A DNA stretch of 64,000 bases from positions 1,612,001-1,676,000 of the forward strand of contig NZ_JAYEZO010000001.1 of NCBI RefSeq assembly GCF_037031285.1, given 5' to 3'. This DNA comes from Halobellus sp. LT62 (GTDB lineage: Archaea > Halobacteriota > Halobacteria > Halobacteriales > Haloferacaceae). Shown one piece after another: positions 1 to 9,098 of this stretch (position 1 is the first letter of the stretch; the number at the start of each line of letters is the position of its first letter). Below the pieces are notes generated by a model. The model was given only the letters and a program-made list of their open reading frames with translations. It did not search any database and was not told the DNA's origin. Made by a program: the position numbers and the translations under genes.

Positions 1-201
1 CGGTTCGTCAGATGAACTGCTAATTTCATGTGCTAGACACTGCGGTTCCGACCCCTCCTTCCTCGATGCTGCCGCGATAGTATTCCTACTATCCATATGG
101 AGCGATTACCGTTCAGATACGGCTCTCTTACTGGTAACAAAAGTACGTTTGTTATGGAAATAAGCGAGGGCTTCCATTCACTTCGATCGCACACGCTCTT
201 G
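1..201. other. Intergenic, left window edge
   Basis: No gene is supported here. The open frames are short and lack the acidic composition of the neighbouring proteins. The stretch lies downstream of the PAC2 gene, which is read leftwards, so it is probably its 3' region. I see no RNA gene or repeat. Confidence 0.5.
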
Positions 202-966
202 TTACTGGTACATCGTCGGTCCCCGAGGTTCTTCGAGTTCCGACTGTTGCGCCGCGGCGATCTGTTGGTAGTGGCGTGCGACCTCTTCCATCTGGGTCCG
301 AATCTGATCGGCCTGCGCTTCCAGTTCCGTCGTGTCGATGTCGAACTCCACCAGCGGTTCGAGCGCGTTCTCGATTACCGAACGAGCGGCGGCGGGGTCA
401 GGAAGGTACGGGTTCGACTTCACGATTAGAACTGCGGCCGGAACGCCGGCCTGATTGCACTCGGAGACGAGCGCGCCGGTTATCCCTCCGAGTAGTCCGA
501 GGCCCGGCGCGGGTTCGATGTCGGCGTCTCGGAGCTGAGACTCGACGGCGTCTGTGGTGGCGATGCCCACGACATCGCCGATTTGCGCTTCCGTTTCCGC
601 GGGCGCGCCGGCGAGAAAGACCGCCCGTTCGAACTCCTGTGCGAGGTCGTCGAGGATGCACCGACTCAACGCTCTGAACGACTGGCCGGGGAGTGCTACG
701 TCACTCCGTAGGGTCATTACGTCCGGACCCTCGCCCGCATACACTCTAACGAGGTCTCGGACGCGGCCGTCTTTGAACGAGGTGATCGGCGGGAAATCCG
801 CGGAGATGACGTTTCCGTGGTGTTCGAGATCGAGCTGTCTGGTGATGACGTCCGCGGCGATTGCTGCCACTAATCCGTGGCCGGGAAGGCCCTCGATCAA
901 CGTCGGTTTCGATGCGTTGAGCTGTGTGATTCTCTCGAATCTGACCGAACTGTTTTCCTTCGACAT
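202..966 (-). CDS. PAC2 family protein (proteasome-assembly-chaperone-like)
   Basis: 254 residues, about the usual length for archaeal PAC2 (formerly DUF75) proteins. Family signs are the N-terminal LIEGLPGHGLVAAIAADVI segment (about 23-41), the Gly/Pro-rich GLGLLGGITGALVSE loop (about 153-167) and the PYLPDP motif (about 187-192), then a C-terminal coiled-coil-like helix rich in Glu, Gln and Ala. In eukaryotes the fold helps assemble 20S proteasomes; archaeal members are mostly uncharacterised, and several occur per haloarchaeal genome. The gene stands alone, upstream of a small inverted-repeat element at 1021-1200. The ATG is the first in frame and begins the conserved region at a normal distance. 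The family call is firm, the cellular role is not. Confidence 0.85.
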   Translation of the reverse strand: MSKENSSVRFERITQLNASKPTLIEGLPGHGLVAAIAADVITRQLDLEHHGNVISADFPPITSFKDGRVRDLVRVYAGEGPDVMTLRSDVALPGQSFRALSRCILDDLAQEFERAVFLAGAPAETEAQIGDVVGIATTDAVESQLRDADIEPAPGLGLLGGITGALVSECNQAGVPAAVLIVKSNPYLPDPAAARSVIENALEPLVEFDIDTTELEAQADQIRTQMEEVARHYQQIAAAQQSELEEPRGPTMYQ

Positions 967-1020
967 CGTATCAACGAAATCGGATTACTTCGTATTCAGT
1001 GTATCCGTCGTCTGAGCGAT

Positions 1021-1200
1021 ACTGTTTAGTTGAAGTGAAAGTGGAGGGTCGATACGGAGAAGACTGCGGAAGCCCCCGCTGTCTCGGTTTCTAGGGCTCG
1101 CTGTCACCGAGGGCCGAAGTTTTCCGAGATGATGAGAGCGCGGCCTCTTCCAATCCCACCCAGCAGCGGTTCTTCGGCCGGCTATCGCGTAACTAAACGC
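1021..1200. repeat. Inverted-repeat-bounded element, copy A
   Basis: About 180 bp bounded by TGTTTAGTT on the left and AACTAAAC on the right, which are reverse complements. Just inside the left end is GAAGACTGCGGAAGCCCCCG and inside the right end CAGCGGTTCTTCGGCC. Both ends recur in a second element at 42138-42308, while the centres differ. No coding capacity. It behaves like a miniature non-autonomous element whose mobilising transposase is not in this window. Confidence 0.7.
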
Positions 1201-1295
1201 GACCGCCGTATCCGGAACCACAAGCTAGTGCTGTCGGTTTCGCATCGGAGAGTGGTTCCTACTGGTCGGGGGCGTATCGGAATCCACCGACGTCG

Positions 1296-2360
1296 CTATA
1301 TGCCGAATAGCTCCCGAGCGTTTGTCTCGAATATCTTTTGCTTCTGTTCATCACTCAGACCTTCGACATTATCGACTGCAGCCGGGGCGTCGAAGTCTTG
1401 GTGCGGGCGATCCGAACAGTATATCACTTGATCTTCGAGGTCGGCGCGTTCGATGAGGTCGACGACGTCGACCATTTTGGTCGCCTCCTCGGGAAGCGGT
1501 TGGGTGCCGTAGTAGAACTCAGAGAGATACTCGCTCGGGAGTTGTGAAAGCTCGGCGAACTCGCTGGACCGTTCGAGGTACTCACGGTCTAGCCGCTCGC
1601 CCAGCGCGGGAATCCACGAGAGGCCGCCCTCCCAGAACCCGAAGTCGACGTCGTACTTTTCGGCGATCCCGCGTAGGATCAGGCTGTTCGCGTGCCACAT
1701 CTTCGGGATCGTGTGCCCGAGCGTGTGGAACTCCGCGAAATTCTTCGGCTGCATTCCGGCGATCGGGAACCCGGCGACGATGCCCGTCGTCGAGTGCAGA
1801 ATGATCGGCAGGTCGTGTTTCTCTGCGGCCTCGTAGATCGGTTCGTAGCTTTCGTGCCCCATCGGGAACGTGGGGCCGACGTCGGTGATCATCGCGCCGA
1901 CGATGCCGTCTTCGTCGCCGTAGCGTTCGATTTCCTCGGCGCTTTCTTCGGGGTGGTTGCCGAATATGTAGAGCTTCGCGTAGTAGGTGCCGTCCCCGCG
2001 GGCGAACCGGTCGACGGTGAGGTCGTTGAACGCGCGCATATACATTACCTGCTTGTCCTGTGCGGGAATCGTCGTCATCCGGAACTGCCCGGGCGAAAAG
2101 ACGACGGTATCGATTCCGAGCTGCTCACGAATGGAATCTACGTCCTCAGCTTGGGTGATATCCGGCGAGTGAATGTTGATTTCAGTCCGACCACCGGCGC
2201 TGCGGTCCCAGCCGTCCCACTGAATCGGACCCCAGTCTTTCGGACCGGCGAGATAGCCCTGTTTCTCGTTTTCGCGCATTTCATCGTCCGCGATGTACTC
2301 GCGGATGTCCGCTCCGGACTCGGCACTGTGCCATTCGCCATCAATCACCGTGTGACCCAT
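1296..2360 (-). CDS. Amidohydrolase-family (ACMSD-like) metal-dependent hydrolase or decarboxylase
   Basis: 354 residues from ATG 2360. A TTG four codons upstream would also be open, but the ATG sits about 30 nt from a TATA-like GATATTAAG near 2390, so I prefer it. The protein resembles the amidohydrolase-2 group (TIM barrel; aminocarboxymuconate-semialdehyde decarboxylase and relatives): GAMITDVGPTFPMGHESYEPI, LPIILHSTTG with a candidate metal-binding His (about 193), a second His in the FHTLGHTIP region, and a late VIYCSDRPHQDF with the typical catalytic Asp. The N-terminal HxH metal pair of classic members is not obvious. The next gene, same strand, is a Rieske ferredoxin, so an oxygenase or decarboxylase system for a ring compound is possible. 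Substrate unknown. Confidence 0.7.
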   Translation of the reverse strand: MGHTVIDGEWHSAESGADIREYIADDEMRENEKQGYLAGPKDWGPIQWDGWDRSAGGRTEINIHSPDITQAEDVDSIREQLGIDTVVFSPGQFRMTTIPAQDKQVMYMRAFNDLTVDRFARGDGTYYAKLYIFGNHPEESAEEIERYGDEDGIVGAMITDVGPTFPMGHESYEPIYEAAEKHDLPIILHSTTGIVAGFPIAGMQPKNFAEFHTLGHTIPKMWHANSLILRGIAEKYDVDFGFWEGGLSWIPALGERLDREYLERSSEFAELSQLPSEYLSEFYYGTQPLPEEATKMVDVVDLIERADLEDQVIYCSDRPHQDFDAPAAVDNVEGLSDEQKQKIFETNARELFGI

Positions 2361-2476
2361 ACCCCTTCCCAAGGGGGTTCACAACTTAATATCCTCGGTT
2401 TCGAGTATTTCCACCGGGCATTCCAAGTTCTACTGCTTTCAGCCACCGCGTCGTGACACAGTGTCGCCCGCAGAAC

Positions 2477-2797
2477 TCACACGCGGACGTGAATCTGATC
2501 GCCTTCGACGACCACGTCGTACGTTCCGACTGCGTCGTCTCCTTGGACGTGTTCTCCCGTTTCGACGTCGAACTGCCACCCGTGCCAAGGGCAGTACACG
2601 CAGTCGTCCTCGATGCGGCCCTGTCCGAGTGGACCGCCTTGGTGGGGGCAAACGTTGCTCAGGGCGAAGTACTCGTCATCGACGTGAAACAGCGCGATCT
2701 GTTCTCCCTCGACTTCGACTACCGTAGAGGTCCCGGGTTCTAGTTCGGCTACGGTCGCAACCTGATGGAGTGCGGTGTCGTCTGCGGTCTCCGTCAT
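2477..2797 (-). CDS. Rieske-type [2Fe-2S] ferredoxin
   Basis: 106 residues, the size of a stand-alone Rieske ferredoxin of aromatic dioxygenase systems. Both cluster motifs are present: CPHQGG (about 50-55) and CPWHGWQF (about 69-76), giving two Cys and two His ligands. No signal peptide, so it is a cytoplasmic electron carrier. A TATA-like TAATATATATGG lies about 25 nt upstream of the ATG, suggesting a short or absent leader. It lies upstream of, and in the same direction as, the amidohydrolase gene with a gap of about 115 bp. It may pass electrons to an oxygenase encoded elsewhere; none is in this window. Confidence 0.9.
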   Translation of the reverse strand: MTETADDTALHQVATVAELEPGTSTVVEVEGEQIALFHVDDEYFALSNVCPHQGGPLGQGRIEDDCVYCPWHGWQFDVETGEHVQGDDAVGTYDVVVEGDQIHVRV

Positions 2798-3237
2798 ACA
2801 CCCCCGTTGGAATCCATATATATTAGATTTTCTTTTGTGCTAATCGACGCCTCGAACGCTTCGTCACTCGATGGGTCCATATTTTCCGATTCTATCGGAT
2901 AGTACTTCCACTGAAACAGATCTCTTCTTTTATCTGTCATCCTCTGACAGCAGCTATAGTGCCCGTATATCCCTTTGAAACTTTGATTCTCTCGGCTACT
3001 CTCTGGTTTTGCGCTGGGTTTGTTTACGATACTATCGGAACAATTTCGCTACGTCAGTGACAACAAGATATTACAAAAATAGAGATGTAAAGACGATAAC
3101 GGTACCTGTGTCTCTCGGTATTCTCGTCCCGGTCCTATCCTGCTCGTGTTTGGTATCGAACGAACACACTGAATGATACGCTGCCCCCCAATGATACTGC
3201 CACGAAGTCACGTACTCACGCATTCGGCATTGTCGGA
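2798..3237. other. Intergenic region between rieske and rdfA genes
   Basis: 440 bp, more AT-rich than the surrounding genes. It holds the Rieske promoter at its left edge and the 3' region of rdfA at its right edge. I see no further open frame with haloarchaeal composition, no RNA gene and no repeat. Confidence 0.5.
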
Positions 3238-3846
3238 TTATTCTTGGCAATCGCAGCCGCCGCGGTCGAGCAGCGCTGTGATCGAATAGCTGGCACCACA
3301 GTCCTCACAGAGTATCTGCACGTCGACGAGGACGTTGAAATCGCCGAGCGTGAGTCGGTCGGTCGCACGGAGTTGTTCGAGGTTGTTCTCGATGACGGCG
3401 ACGAGACGACTCTGCAGGCGTTGGACCGTCGTACGGACCTTTTCGACCCGGTTTCCGGACGACCGCTCCTTCGAGGCCTCTCTGAACTCGGTGAGGTACG
3501 TGTAGACCGCTTGGTGAGACACGAACTCGGTTCGGGCCGTCTCGGGGTCGATCCCGTTACGTTCGAGGGTCGCTTCCGCGTCGATGCGCATACCCGCAGT
3601 CACGTCATCTTCGGTGAGTAGGCGATACAGATTCGCGACCTCACCATCGATCGGGTTCTCACCCGCTTGTTCCAACTTCGCGGCGAGTAACCGCCGGTTG
3701 AACCAGTCAGCGAGCGATCTGAGGCTTTGGCTCTCGTAGCCCTCGCCGATCCATCGGTCTTCGAGTTCTTGGCCGATGTTCTCCATCCCGTAGGTGTCGA
3801 TGAGGCGGCCGACTTTCGAGCGAGTGGGGTCGGGCGTTTCACTCAT
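3238..3846 (-). CDS. rdfA: Rod-determining factor RdfA family protein
   Basis: 202 residues from the ATG at 3846. The frame is open for 37 more codons upstream, but that stretch lacks the acidic composition and the conserved family start (SKVGRLIDTYGM at about 9-20). Family features follow in order: LADWFNRRLL, PIDGEVANLYRLLTEDDV, EFVSHQAVYTYLTEFR, a central helical stretch, TLGDFNVLVDVQI, and a C-terminal Cys cluster (CEDCG ... GCDC) that looks like a zinc ribbon. In Haloferax volcanii RdfA is needed for rod shape; haloarchaea usually carry several paralogues, so this one may have another role. It stands alone with no operon partner. Confidence 0.8.
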   Translation of the reverse strand: MSETPDPTRSKVGRLIDTYGMENIGQELEDRWIGEGYESQSLRSLADWFNRRLLAAKLEQAGENPIDGEVANLYRLLTEDDVTAGMRIDAEATLERNGIDPETARTEFVSHQAVYTYLTEFREASKERSSGNRVEKVRTTVQRLQSRLVAVIENNLEQLRATDRLTLGDFNVLVDVQILCEDCGASYSITALLDRGGCDCQE

Positions 3847-4566
3847 ACGTGGGCGTTGCTCCGAGCCTATGTAAATGTGCGAGTGATCTGCCGTGGGTAC
3901 TGTATCGTTAGGCGTGAAATCGGCAACGTAGTTCGGAAAAAACCGTGAAATCCCCACTCAACGGCGGTTGTGTGGTACAATCGCGTAGCTATACGTGATC
4001 CTGTCGTGTGCCCCGTCGCCGTTTCAATACCTCCCAAAAACATAAAATAAAATTTGTATCTCTATAATTGATAATAAACGCGACGAGGGAATCAGCGTAT
4101 TCGCTCTGTGATCTCCCTTCGACTTTTCTAACGGTACGCCGGTTGATCCCAATGTGCCGCTCTTCGCTTCACTTGTTAACGTACAAATCACGGTTTTCCC
4201 GTCCGAGGACGACTCTTTGGCTCGCGTTCGGGACCGTTCCCACACACGACGGGTAGGGTTTACTTTGGGGCGTCGAACCGGGCAGCAAATGCTTGGAGTC
4301 AATTTTCGGCAGTTTGCGGTCAACTAATCACGACCTAGATCACATCTAGGACGGGTTTGTACTGGTCTCACAGAGATGCCGGAGTTCGGAGACGGACTGT
4401 GCCTCGAAATCCCGATGGCTACGGTTAGCACTGCAGCAGTGTGATCTTTCGAAGTCGGTATGTACATTTCGACCCCGATCTGTTCCGATAAATAGTCAGA
4501 ACCACATACGTTCGACTCGAATTTCCCCGTATATTGTTTATATAGTGGCTAACAACCCCTGCCCGG
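3847..4566. other. Long AT-richer intergenic region
   Basis: About 720 bp without a supported gene. AT-rich runs lie at 4028-4080 and 4527-4550 (TATTGTTTATATAGTGGC). A short minus-strand stretch around 4090-4150 reads like part of a helix-turn-helix (INRRTVRKVEGRS) but is interrupted by stops, so it is at most a relic. No RNA gene or repeat recognised. Confidence 0.45.
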
Positions 4567-5889
4567 TTACCCGCTCTGTCCGTAGTCGCTGAACCGGTCG
4601 AACAGGTGCTCTAGTTCCGCGTCGGGCAGATGGACGGGTTCGCCGATGTTGCTTCCTTGGTAGTGGACGCGTGCACAGTATTCGACCATCAGTGCGACCT
4701 CGAAGGCGGCTTCGGCGTCCTCGCCGACGGTGATGACGCCGTGGTTCCCCAAGAGGCAGGCGTTGTGGTCGTCGCCCAGCGCTTCGACGGCCGCAGCCCC
4801 GAGTTCCTCGCTGCCCGGTTTGGCATACGGCGTGACCGGAACTTCCTTGCCGGCGAAGGCGATGAGGTAGTGCGTGGCCGGAATCGGCTCGTGGAGGCTC
4901 GCGAACGTGCTCGCGTACGGCGAGTGGGTGTGAACGACCGCGCCGACGTCGTCACGCTCGCGCATAATCTGCAAGTGCATCGGCTTCTCGGAGGACGCCC
5001 CCAGTTCGCCAGCGATCTGCTCGCCGTCGATATGAACGAGGGGGACGTCCTCGGAATCGATCTCTTGGTAGGGGATTCCGGAGGGGTTGATCGCGACGCG
5101 GTCGCCGTTTCGCGTGCTGATGTTGCCGCCGGTTCCCTCGGTGAGTCCTTGGGCCAACATCTCCCGGCCCAAGTCTGCGACGGCCTCCCGTTCGGTCTGG
5201 AGGTCGGTCGCCGGCTCCGCAATCGCCGTCTCGGTGTCGCCGCTCTGGCCGTACCCCTCGAAGATCTCGATGAGGTCGGCGACTTCCTCGTCCGCGAGGT
5301 ACTCCGGATCGCCGGCGTTCAGCGCCTGGTAATGAACGCGAGAAACGTACTCGACCATCAGCGCGACCTCGTATGCGGCCTCGGCGTCCTCGCCGGTGGC
5401 GATGACGCCGTGGCTCTGCAGCAAACAGGCATTGTACTCGTCGCCGAGCGTATCCAGCGCCGCCTCCGCCAACTCGGCGGTTCCGTAGGTCTCGTACGGC
5501 GCGACAGGAATCTCGTCGCCGACGAAAGCGATGAGATAGTGCGACGGCAACACCGGTTCGTCGAGGCTCGCAAACGTGCTCGCGTACGGCGAGTGGGTGT
5601 GGACGACCGCGCCCACGTCGTCGCGCTCGCGGATGATCCCGGCGTGCATCCGGGACTCGCTCGATGGATCGGTATCGCCGGCGACCTGCTCGCCGTCGAT
5701 GCCGATCACCGGGACATCCTCGGGGTCGATCTCGTCGTACGGGATCCCGGAGGGACTGATCGCGATCTGATCACCCTCCCGGACGCTGATATTGCCGCCA
5801 GTGCCTTTGGTGAGCCCCTGCTGGAGCATCCTGCGCCCGAGTTCGCTGACTGTTCGCCGTTTGTCGTCGAGTTGTGTGTTGTGTGCCAT
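4567..5889 (-). CDS. Tandem-duplicated class II aldolase/adducin-domain protein
   Basis: 440 residues from ATG 5889; the open frame continues upstream, but that part is Arg-rich and follows the ATPase stop at once. Two complete class II aldolase domains lie head to tail. The first has LTKGTGGNISVR, SSESRMHAGI and HTHSPYAS; the second repeats LTEGTGGNISTR, SSEKPMHLQI and HTHSPYAS. Each has the later His-bearing loop (QSHGVI and GNHGVI). Family members such as L-fuculose-1-phosphate and L-ribulose-5-phosphate enzymes are single-domain, about 210 residues, and bind Zn through three His; both copies keep HTH plus the later His. It is the last gene of the sugar-acid operon, so it likely cleaves or epimerises the phosphorylated intermediate. 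Confidence 0.85.
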   Translation of the reverse strand: MAHNTQLDDKRRTVSELGRRMLQQGLTKGTGGNISVREGDQIAISPSGIPYDEIDPEDVPVIGIDGEQVAGDTDPSSESRMHAGIIRERDDVGAVVHTHSPYASTFASLDEPVLPSHYLIAFVGDEIPVAPYETYGTAELAEAALDTLGDEYNACLLQSHGVIATGEDAEAAYEVALMVEYVSRVHYQALNAGDPEYLADEEVADLIEIFEGYGQSGDTETAIAEPATDLQTEREAVADLGREMLAQGLTEGTGGNISTRNGDRVAINPSGIPYQEIDSEDVPLVHIDGEQIAGELGASSEKPMHLQIMRERDDVGAVVHTHSPYASTFASLHEPIPATHYLIAFAGKEVPVTPYAKPGSEELGAAAVEALGDDHNACLLGNHGVITVGEDAEAAFEVALMVEYCARVHYQGSNIGEPVHLPDAELEHLFDRFSDYGQSG

Positions 5890-5923
5890 TCGTGGAATCT
5901 CGCGTTTATGCGTATCTCTTCGT

Positions 5924-7114
5924 CTACTGTTGTCCGACCGGAACGGATTCGTCGGCTCCCCTGTGGAACGATTCCTCACTCACGCCCTGTGATTTGAGCG
6001 TGTCGCCGGTTTCATCAAACAGGTGGACCACGCTCTCGTCAAACGCGACCGCCACCTGCGTTCCGACCTCAGGCGCGTACGCCGAATCGACGCGGGCGTC
6101 CCACATTTCGCCGGCCCCGTTCACGTCGAGCGTGAGGAAGTTGTCGCTGCCCATCGGTTCGACCACCTTGATCGTCGCGTCGAACAGTTCCGCCTGTTCC
6201 CACCCTTCGGGGTCCCGAACGACCTGCAGGTCCTCGGGGCGCACGCCGATCCGAATTCGGTCGCCGGGGGCGGCGTCGATCTGTTCGTCGATCCGTTTCG
6301 CCAACGGATATTCGGTCTGTTCGTCAGTGCTGACTAGCGTCGCGGTTCCGGCGTCGCTCTCGTAGGTCGCCGAGAGAAAGTTCATCGACGGCGACCCGAT
6401 GAACCCGGCGACGAATTCGTTGGCCGGGTGATTGTACACCTCGTCCGGCGGGGCCGCCTGCTGGAGCCTCCCGTCGTTCATCACGGCGACGATGTCGCCC
6501 ATCGTCATCGCTTCCGCCTGATCGTGTGTGACGTAGATCGAGGTGATTCCGAGTTCGTTTTGGAGCTGTGAGATCTCGGTCCGCATCTTGGTCCGGAGCT
6601 TCGCGTCTAGATTCGATAGCGGCTCGTCGAACAGGAACACCTGCGGTTGGCGCACGATGGCGCGGCCTAACGCGACCCGCTGGCGCTGTCCGCCGGACAT
6701 CTGGTCCGGCTTCTCCGAGAGCTGGTCGCCGATGCCCATCATCTCTGCGGTCTCGCGAACCCGTTCGTTGATCTCCTGTTTCGAGAAATCACTGGAGTAC
6801 TTCAGCCCAAACGCCATATTCTCTTGGACGGTCTTGTGCGGGTACAACGCGTAGTTCTGGAACACCATCGCGATGTCGCGCTCCCGGGGCTCCAGTCCAT
6901 TGACGACGGTGTCGCCGATGGAGATGGTCCCCTCGGTGATCGTCTCAAGACCTGCGACCATCCGCAGCGTCGTCGACTTCCCGCAGCCGGAGGGGCCGAC
7001 GAGGACGAGGAAGTCGCCGTTGTCGATCGAGAGGTTCAGGTCCTCGACCGCGACGATATGCTCGTTGTTATCATTGTACACTTTCTTCACGTCATCGAAC
7101 GTGACCCCCGCCAT
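5924..7114 (-). CDS. ABC transporter ATP-binding protein, MalK/UgpC type
   Basis: 396 residues, normal for carbohydrate (CUT1) ATPases that carry a C-terminal regulatory TOBE/OB domain. Motifs in order: Walker A GPSGCGKST (about 40), Q-loop VFQNYALYPHKT, signature MSGGQRQRVALGRA, Walker B VFLFDEPLSNLDAKLR, and switch His in VTHDQAEAM. The C-terminal third (IRIGVRPEDLQ ... VEPMGSDNFL) is the MalK-type regulatory domain. The ATG overlaps the stop of the dehydrogenase gene as TGATG, so translation is probably coupled. It powers the two permeases encoded upstream in the same operon. Confidence 0.95.
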   Translation of the reverse strand: MAGVTFDDVKKVYNDNNEHIVAVEDLNLSIDNGDFLVLVGPSGCGKSTTLRMVAGLETITEGTISIGDTVVNGLEPRERDIAMVFQNYALYPHKTVQENMAFGLKYSSDFSKQEINERVRETAEMMGIGDQLSEKPDQMSGGQRQRVALGRAIVRQPQVFLFDEPLSNLDAKLRTKMRTEISQLQNELGITSIYVTHDQAEAMTMGDIVAVMNDGRLQQAAPPDEVYNHPANEFVAGFIGSPSMNFLSATYESDAGTATLVSTDEQTEYPLAKRIDEQIDAAPGDRIRIGVRPEDLQVVRDPEGWEQAELFDATIKVVEPMGSDNFLTLDVNGAGEMWDARVDSAYAPEVGTQVAVAFDESVVHLFDETGDTLKSQGVSEESFHRGADESVPVGQQ

Positions 7115-8220
7115 CAGTCACCATCCCCACTGGCCTCGGCCGTGAGCACCTCGTCATTTGCGATGTACTTCGGCGTGCCCTCGTTCAGAAGTGCTTCGAT
7201 ATCGTCCGTCACCATCTTCGAGTGGCGGTCGATGACTTCCTCGGCAGCTCCGGCGAGGTGCGGCGTCGTGACGACATTCGAGAGTTCGAGCAACGGGTGG
7301 TCGTCGGGGAGCGGCTCCTCGTCGTACACGTCGAGCGCCGCACCGCGGAGCGTGCCCGCTTCCAGTTCAGCGAGGAGAGCATCTTGATCGATGATCGCCC
7401 CCCGCGCGGTGTTGATGAAGTACGTCGAATCGGCCATCAGATCGAACTCCTCGGCACCGATCAGCCCGCGGGTCGAGTCGGTAACCGGCGTGTGAACGGT
7501 GACCACGTCGGCCCCGCGGCAGAGATCGTCGATACCGACCTTCTCGACGCCCCACTCGGCCATCTGTTCGGCGTCGACGTAGGGATCGAACCCGAGAAGG
7601 TCCATATCGAACCCGGCCGCGCGCTGGGCTACTCGCTTGCCGATTGCGCCTAGGCCGACTATGCCGAGGGTCTTGTTCGCGAGTTCGGGGCCTTTGAGTT
7701 CGACGTACGGCGATCCCTTGGCGATGCCCCAAGTCACGTCTTCGCGTTCGCCACCGGACGCGGAGTCCGACTGTGGTTCGCCGGTGTAACTTCCCGTGTG
7801 AAGCAGGTGGTGGGAGTGTGCAATGTGCCGGGCGGCCGCCAAGATGAGCCCGAGCGTGAAATCTGCGACGCTGACCGCGTTGCGTCCCGGCGCGTACAGC
7901 ACCGGGATCCCGCGTTCGGTCGCCGCGTTGATGTTCACGTTCGCGTCCGGACCGCCGCGGGGACACGCGATGATCCGTAGATCGTCGACCGCGTCGAGGA
8001 CCTCCTCGGAGACGCCCTCGAAGCCGACGATGAGGATTTCGACGCCGTCGAGTCGGTCGATGAACTCCTCCGGCGGGAATCGGCCATCACGCTCCGCGAT
8101 CGGGTGGTACTCGACGTCGAGTCCGATGTCGTTTTCGAGCCGGTACAAGCTGTCGTCGTTCATATTCGAGGTTATCAGCGTCTTCATAGATTTAGTGTCG
8201 TATCGTAGCGTAGCGTTCAT
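7114..8220 (-). CDS. D-isomer-specific 2-hydroxyacid dehydrogenase
   Basis: 368 residues from ATG 8220, which overlaps the upstream permease stop as ATGA. An internal ATG at 8187 would give a more typical N-terminus (MKTLITSN); I keep the longer form because every junction from the first permease to the ATPase overlaps. The Rossmann motif GIVGLGAIGKRV lies mid-protein. The catalytic Arg is in NTARGAI, the Glu in DVYDEEPLP and the His in TTPHLAGAA, the standard R-E-H set of the family (phosphoglycerate and glyoxylate/hydroxypyruvate reductases). Its place between transporter genes implies NAD(P)-linked oxidation or reduction of the imported hydroxyacid or of a glyoxylate-type product. Confidence 0.9.
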   Translation of the reverse strand: MNATLRYDTKSMKTLITSNMNDDSLYRLENDIGLDVEYHPIAERDGRFPPEEFIDRLDGVEILIVGFEGVSEEVLDAVDDLRIIACPRGGPDANVNINAATERGIPVLYAPGRNAVSVADFTLGLILAAARHIAHSHHLLHTGSYTGEPQSDSASGGEREDVTWGIAKGSPYVELKGPELANKTLGIVGLGAIGKRVAQRAAGFDMDLLGFDPYVDAEQMAEWGVEKVGIDDLCRGADVVTVHTPVTDSTRGLIGAEEFDLMADSTYFINTARGAIIDQDALLAELEAGTLRGAALDVYDEEPLPDDHPLLELSNVVTTPHLAGAAEEVIDRHSKMVTDDIEALLNEGTPKYIANDEVLTAEASGDGD

Positions 8221-9098
8221 TGTTTGACTGCTCCCATTGTGAGTCCCTCGACCAAGTGGTTCCGCAGAGCGAGGCTAATCAGAACGACAGGTAGGACGGT
8301 GACTGTGCCGGCGGCACCGAGCATCCCCCAGTTGATGGAGAGGTACCCCATCGACGACTGGATGACGAGCGGTGCCGTCCGCGTGCCGCCGCCGGTCAGC
8401 ACCAGCGCCAAGAGGAAGTTGTTCCAAGAGAAAATGAACGAGATGAACGCCGCGGCGGCGATGCCGGGCATCACCAGCGGCACGACGATCTCGCGGAACG
8501 CTTGGATGCGGTTACATCCGTCAACCATCGCCGACTCCTCGAGCGATTGCGGCAACTCGTCGATGAACCCCTTCACGATCCAGATGATCATCGGGAGCGT
8601 GATGAGGAAGTGGACGATCATCAGTCCGACCAAGCTTCGATTGAGCCCGACGTCGCTGAAGAAGATGAAAAGCGGCACCATAATCGAGAGCGGCGGGATC
8701 ATCCGGGTCGAGAGAATCCAGAAGCCGATGTGGTGACCGCCGTACACGTCCATCCGCGAGAGACTGTACGCCGCCGGAACGCCGATGACGATGCTGATCG
8801 ACACCGCCCCGGCCGCGACCACGAAGCTGTTGAACAGGTACCGACCGAAGTTCTGCTCGGTGAAGAGCGTCACGTAATTCTCGATAACCGGCGTGAAGAA
8901 CAGGAACCGCGGCGGCCAGTTCATAATGACCTCCTGCGGCTGGATGCTTACTGTCACCATCCAGTAGATGGGAAACAGCATCCAGAGGGCGACAATAATG
9001 CCCGCGCCGTACTTGATCGCGGTCGCGAGTGCCGCCCAGGGGTTCTCGGTCGCGAACGTCACTGTCGAGCCGATGTCCGGAAGGTTTCTCATACTCAT
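8217..9098 (-). CDS. Carbohydrate ABC transporter permease, MalG type
   Basis: 293 residues with six predicted membrane helices, the usual MalG-like size. The EAA loop that docks on the ATPase reads ESAMVDGCNRIQAFREIVVP, with the conserved Gly. The first helix is at about residues 28-50 and the C-terminus is short (TMGAVKQ). The ATG overlaps the stop of the preceding permease gene (ATGA) and its own stop overlaps the dehydrogenase ATG. With its partner it forms the membrane channel of the importer. Confidence 0.93.
   Translation of the reverse strand: MSMRNLPDIGSTVTFATENPWAALATAIKYGAGIIVALWMLFPIYWMVTVSIQPQEVIMNWPPRFLFFTPVIENYVTLFTEQNFGRYLFNSFVVAAGAVSISIVIGVPAAYSLSRMDVYGGHHIGFWILSTRMIPPLSIMVPLFIFFSDVGLNRSLVGLMIVHFLITLPMIIWIVKGFIDELPQSLEESAMVDGCNRIQAFREIVVPLVMPGIAAAAFISFIFSWNNFLLALVLTGGGTRTAPLVIQSSMGYLSINWGMLGAAGTVTVLPVVLISLALRNHLVEGLTMGAVKQ

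Noticed and set aside
4021-4060. GTTTCAATACC resembling part of a CRISPR repeat
   Set aside because: Occurs once, with no regularly spaced copies and no cas genes in the window.
4024-4323. Minus-strand 99-codon frame in the long intergenic region
   Set aside because: Basic composition unlike the acidic proteins around it, no recognisable domain. A helix-turn-helix-like stretch appears only in another frame and is interrupted by stops.
4630-5997. Plus-strand 455-codon frame opposite the tandem aldolase gene
   Set aside because: Shadow of the aldolase gene; its internal similarity only mirrors the duplication on the other strand.
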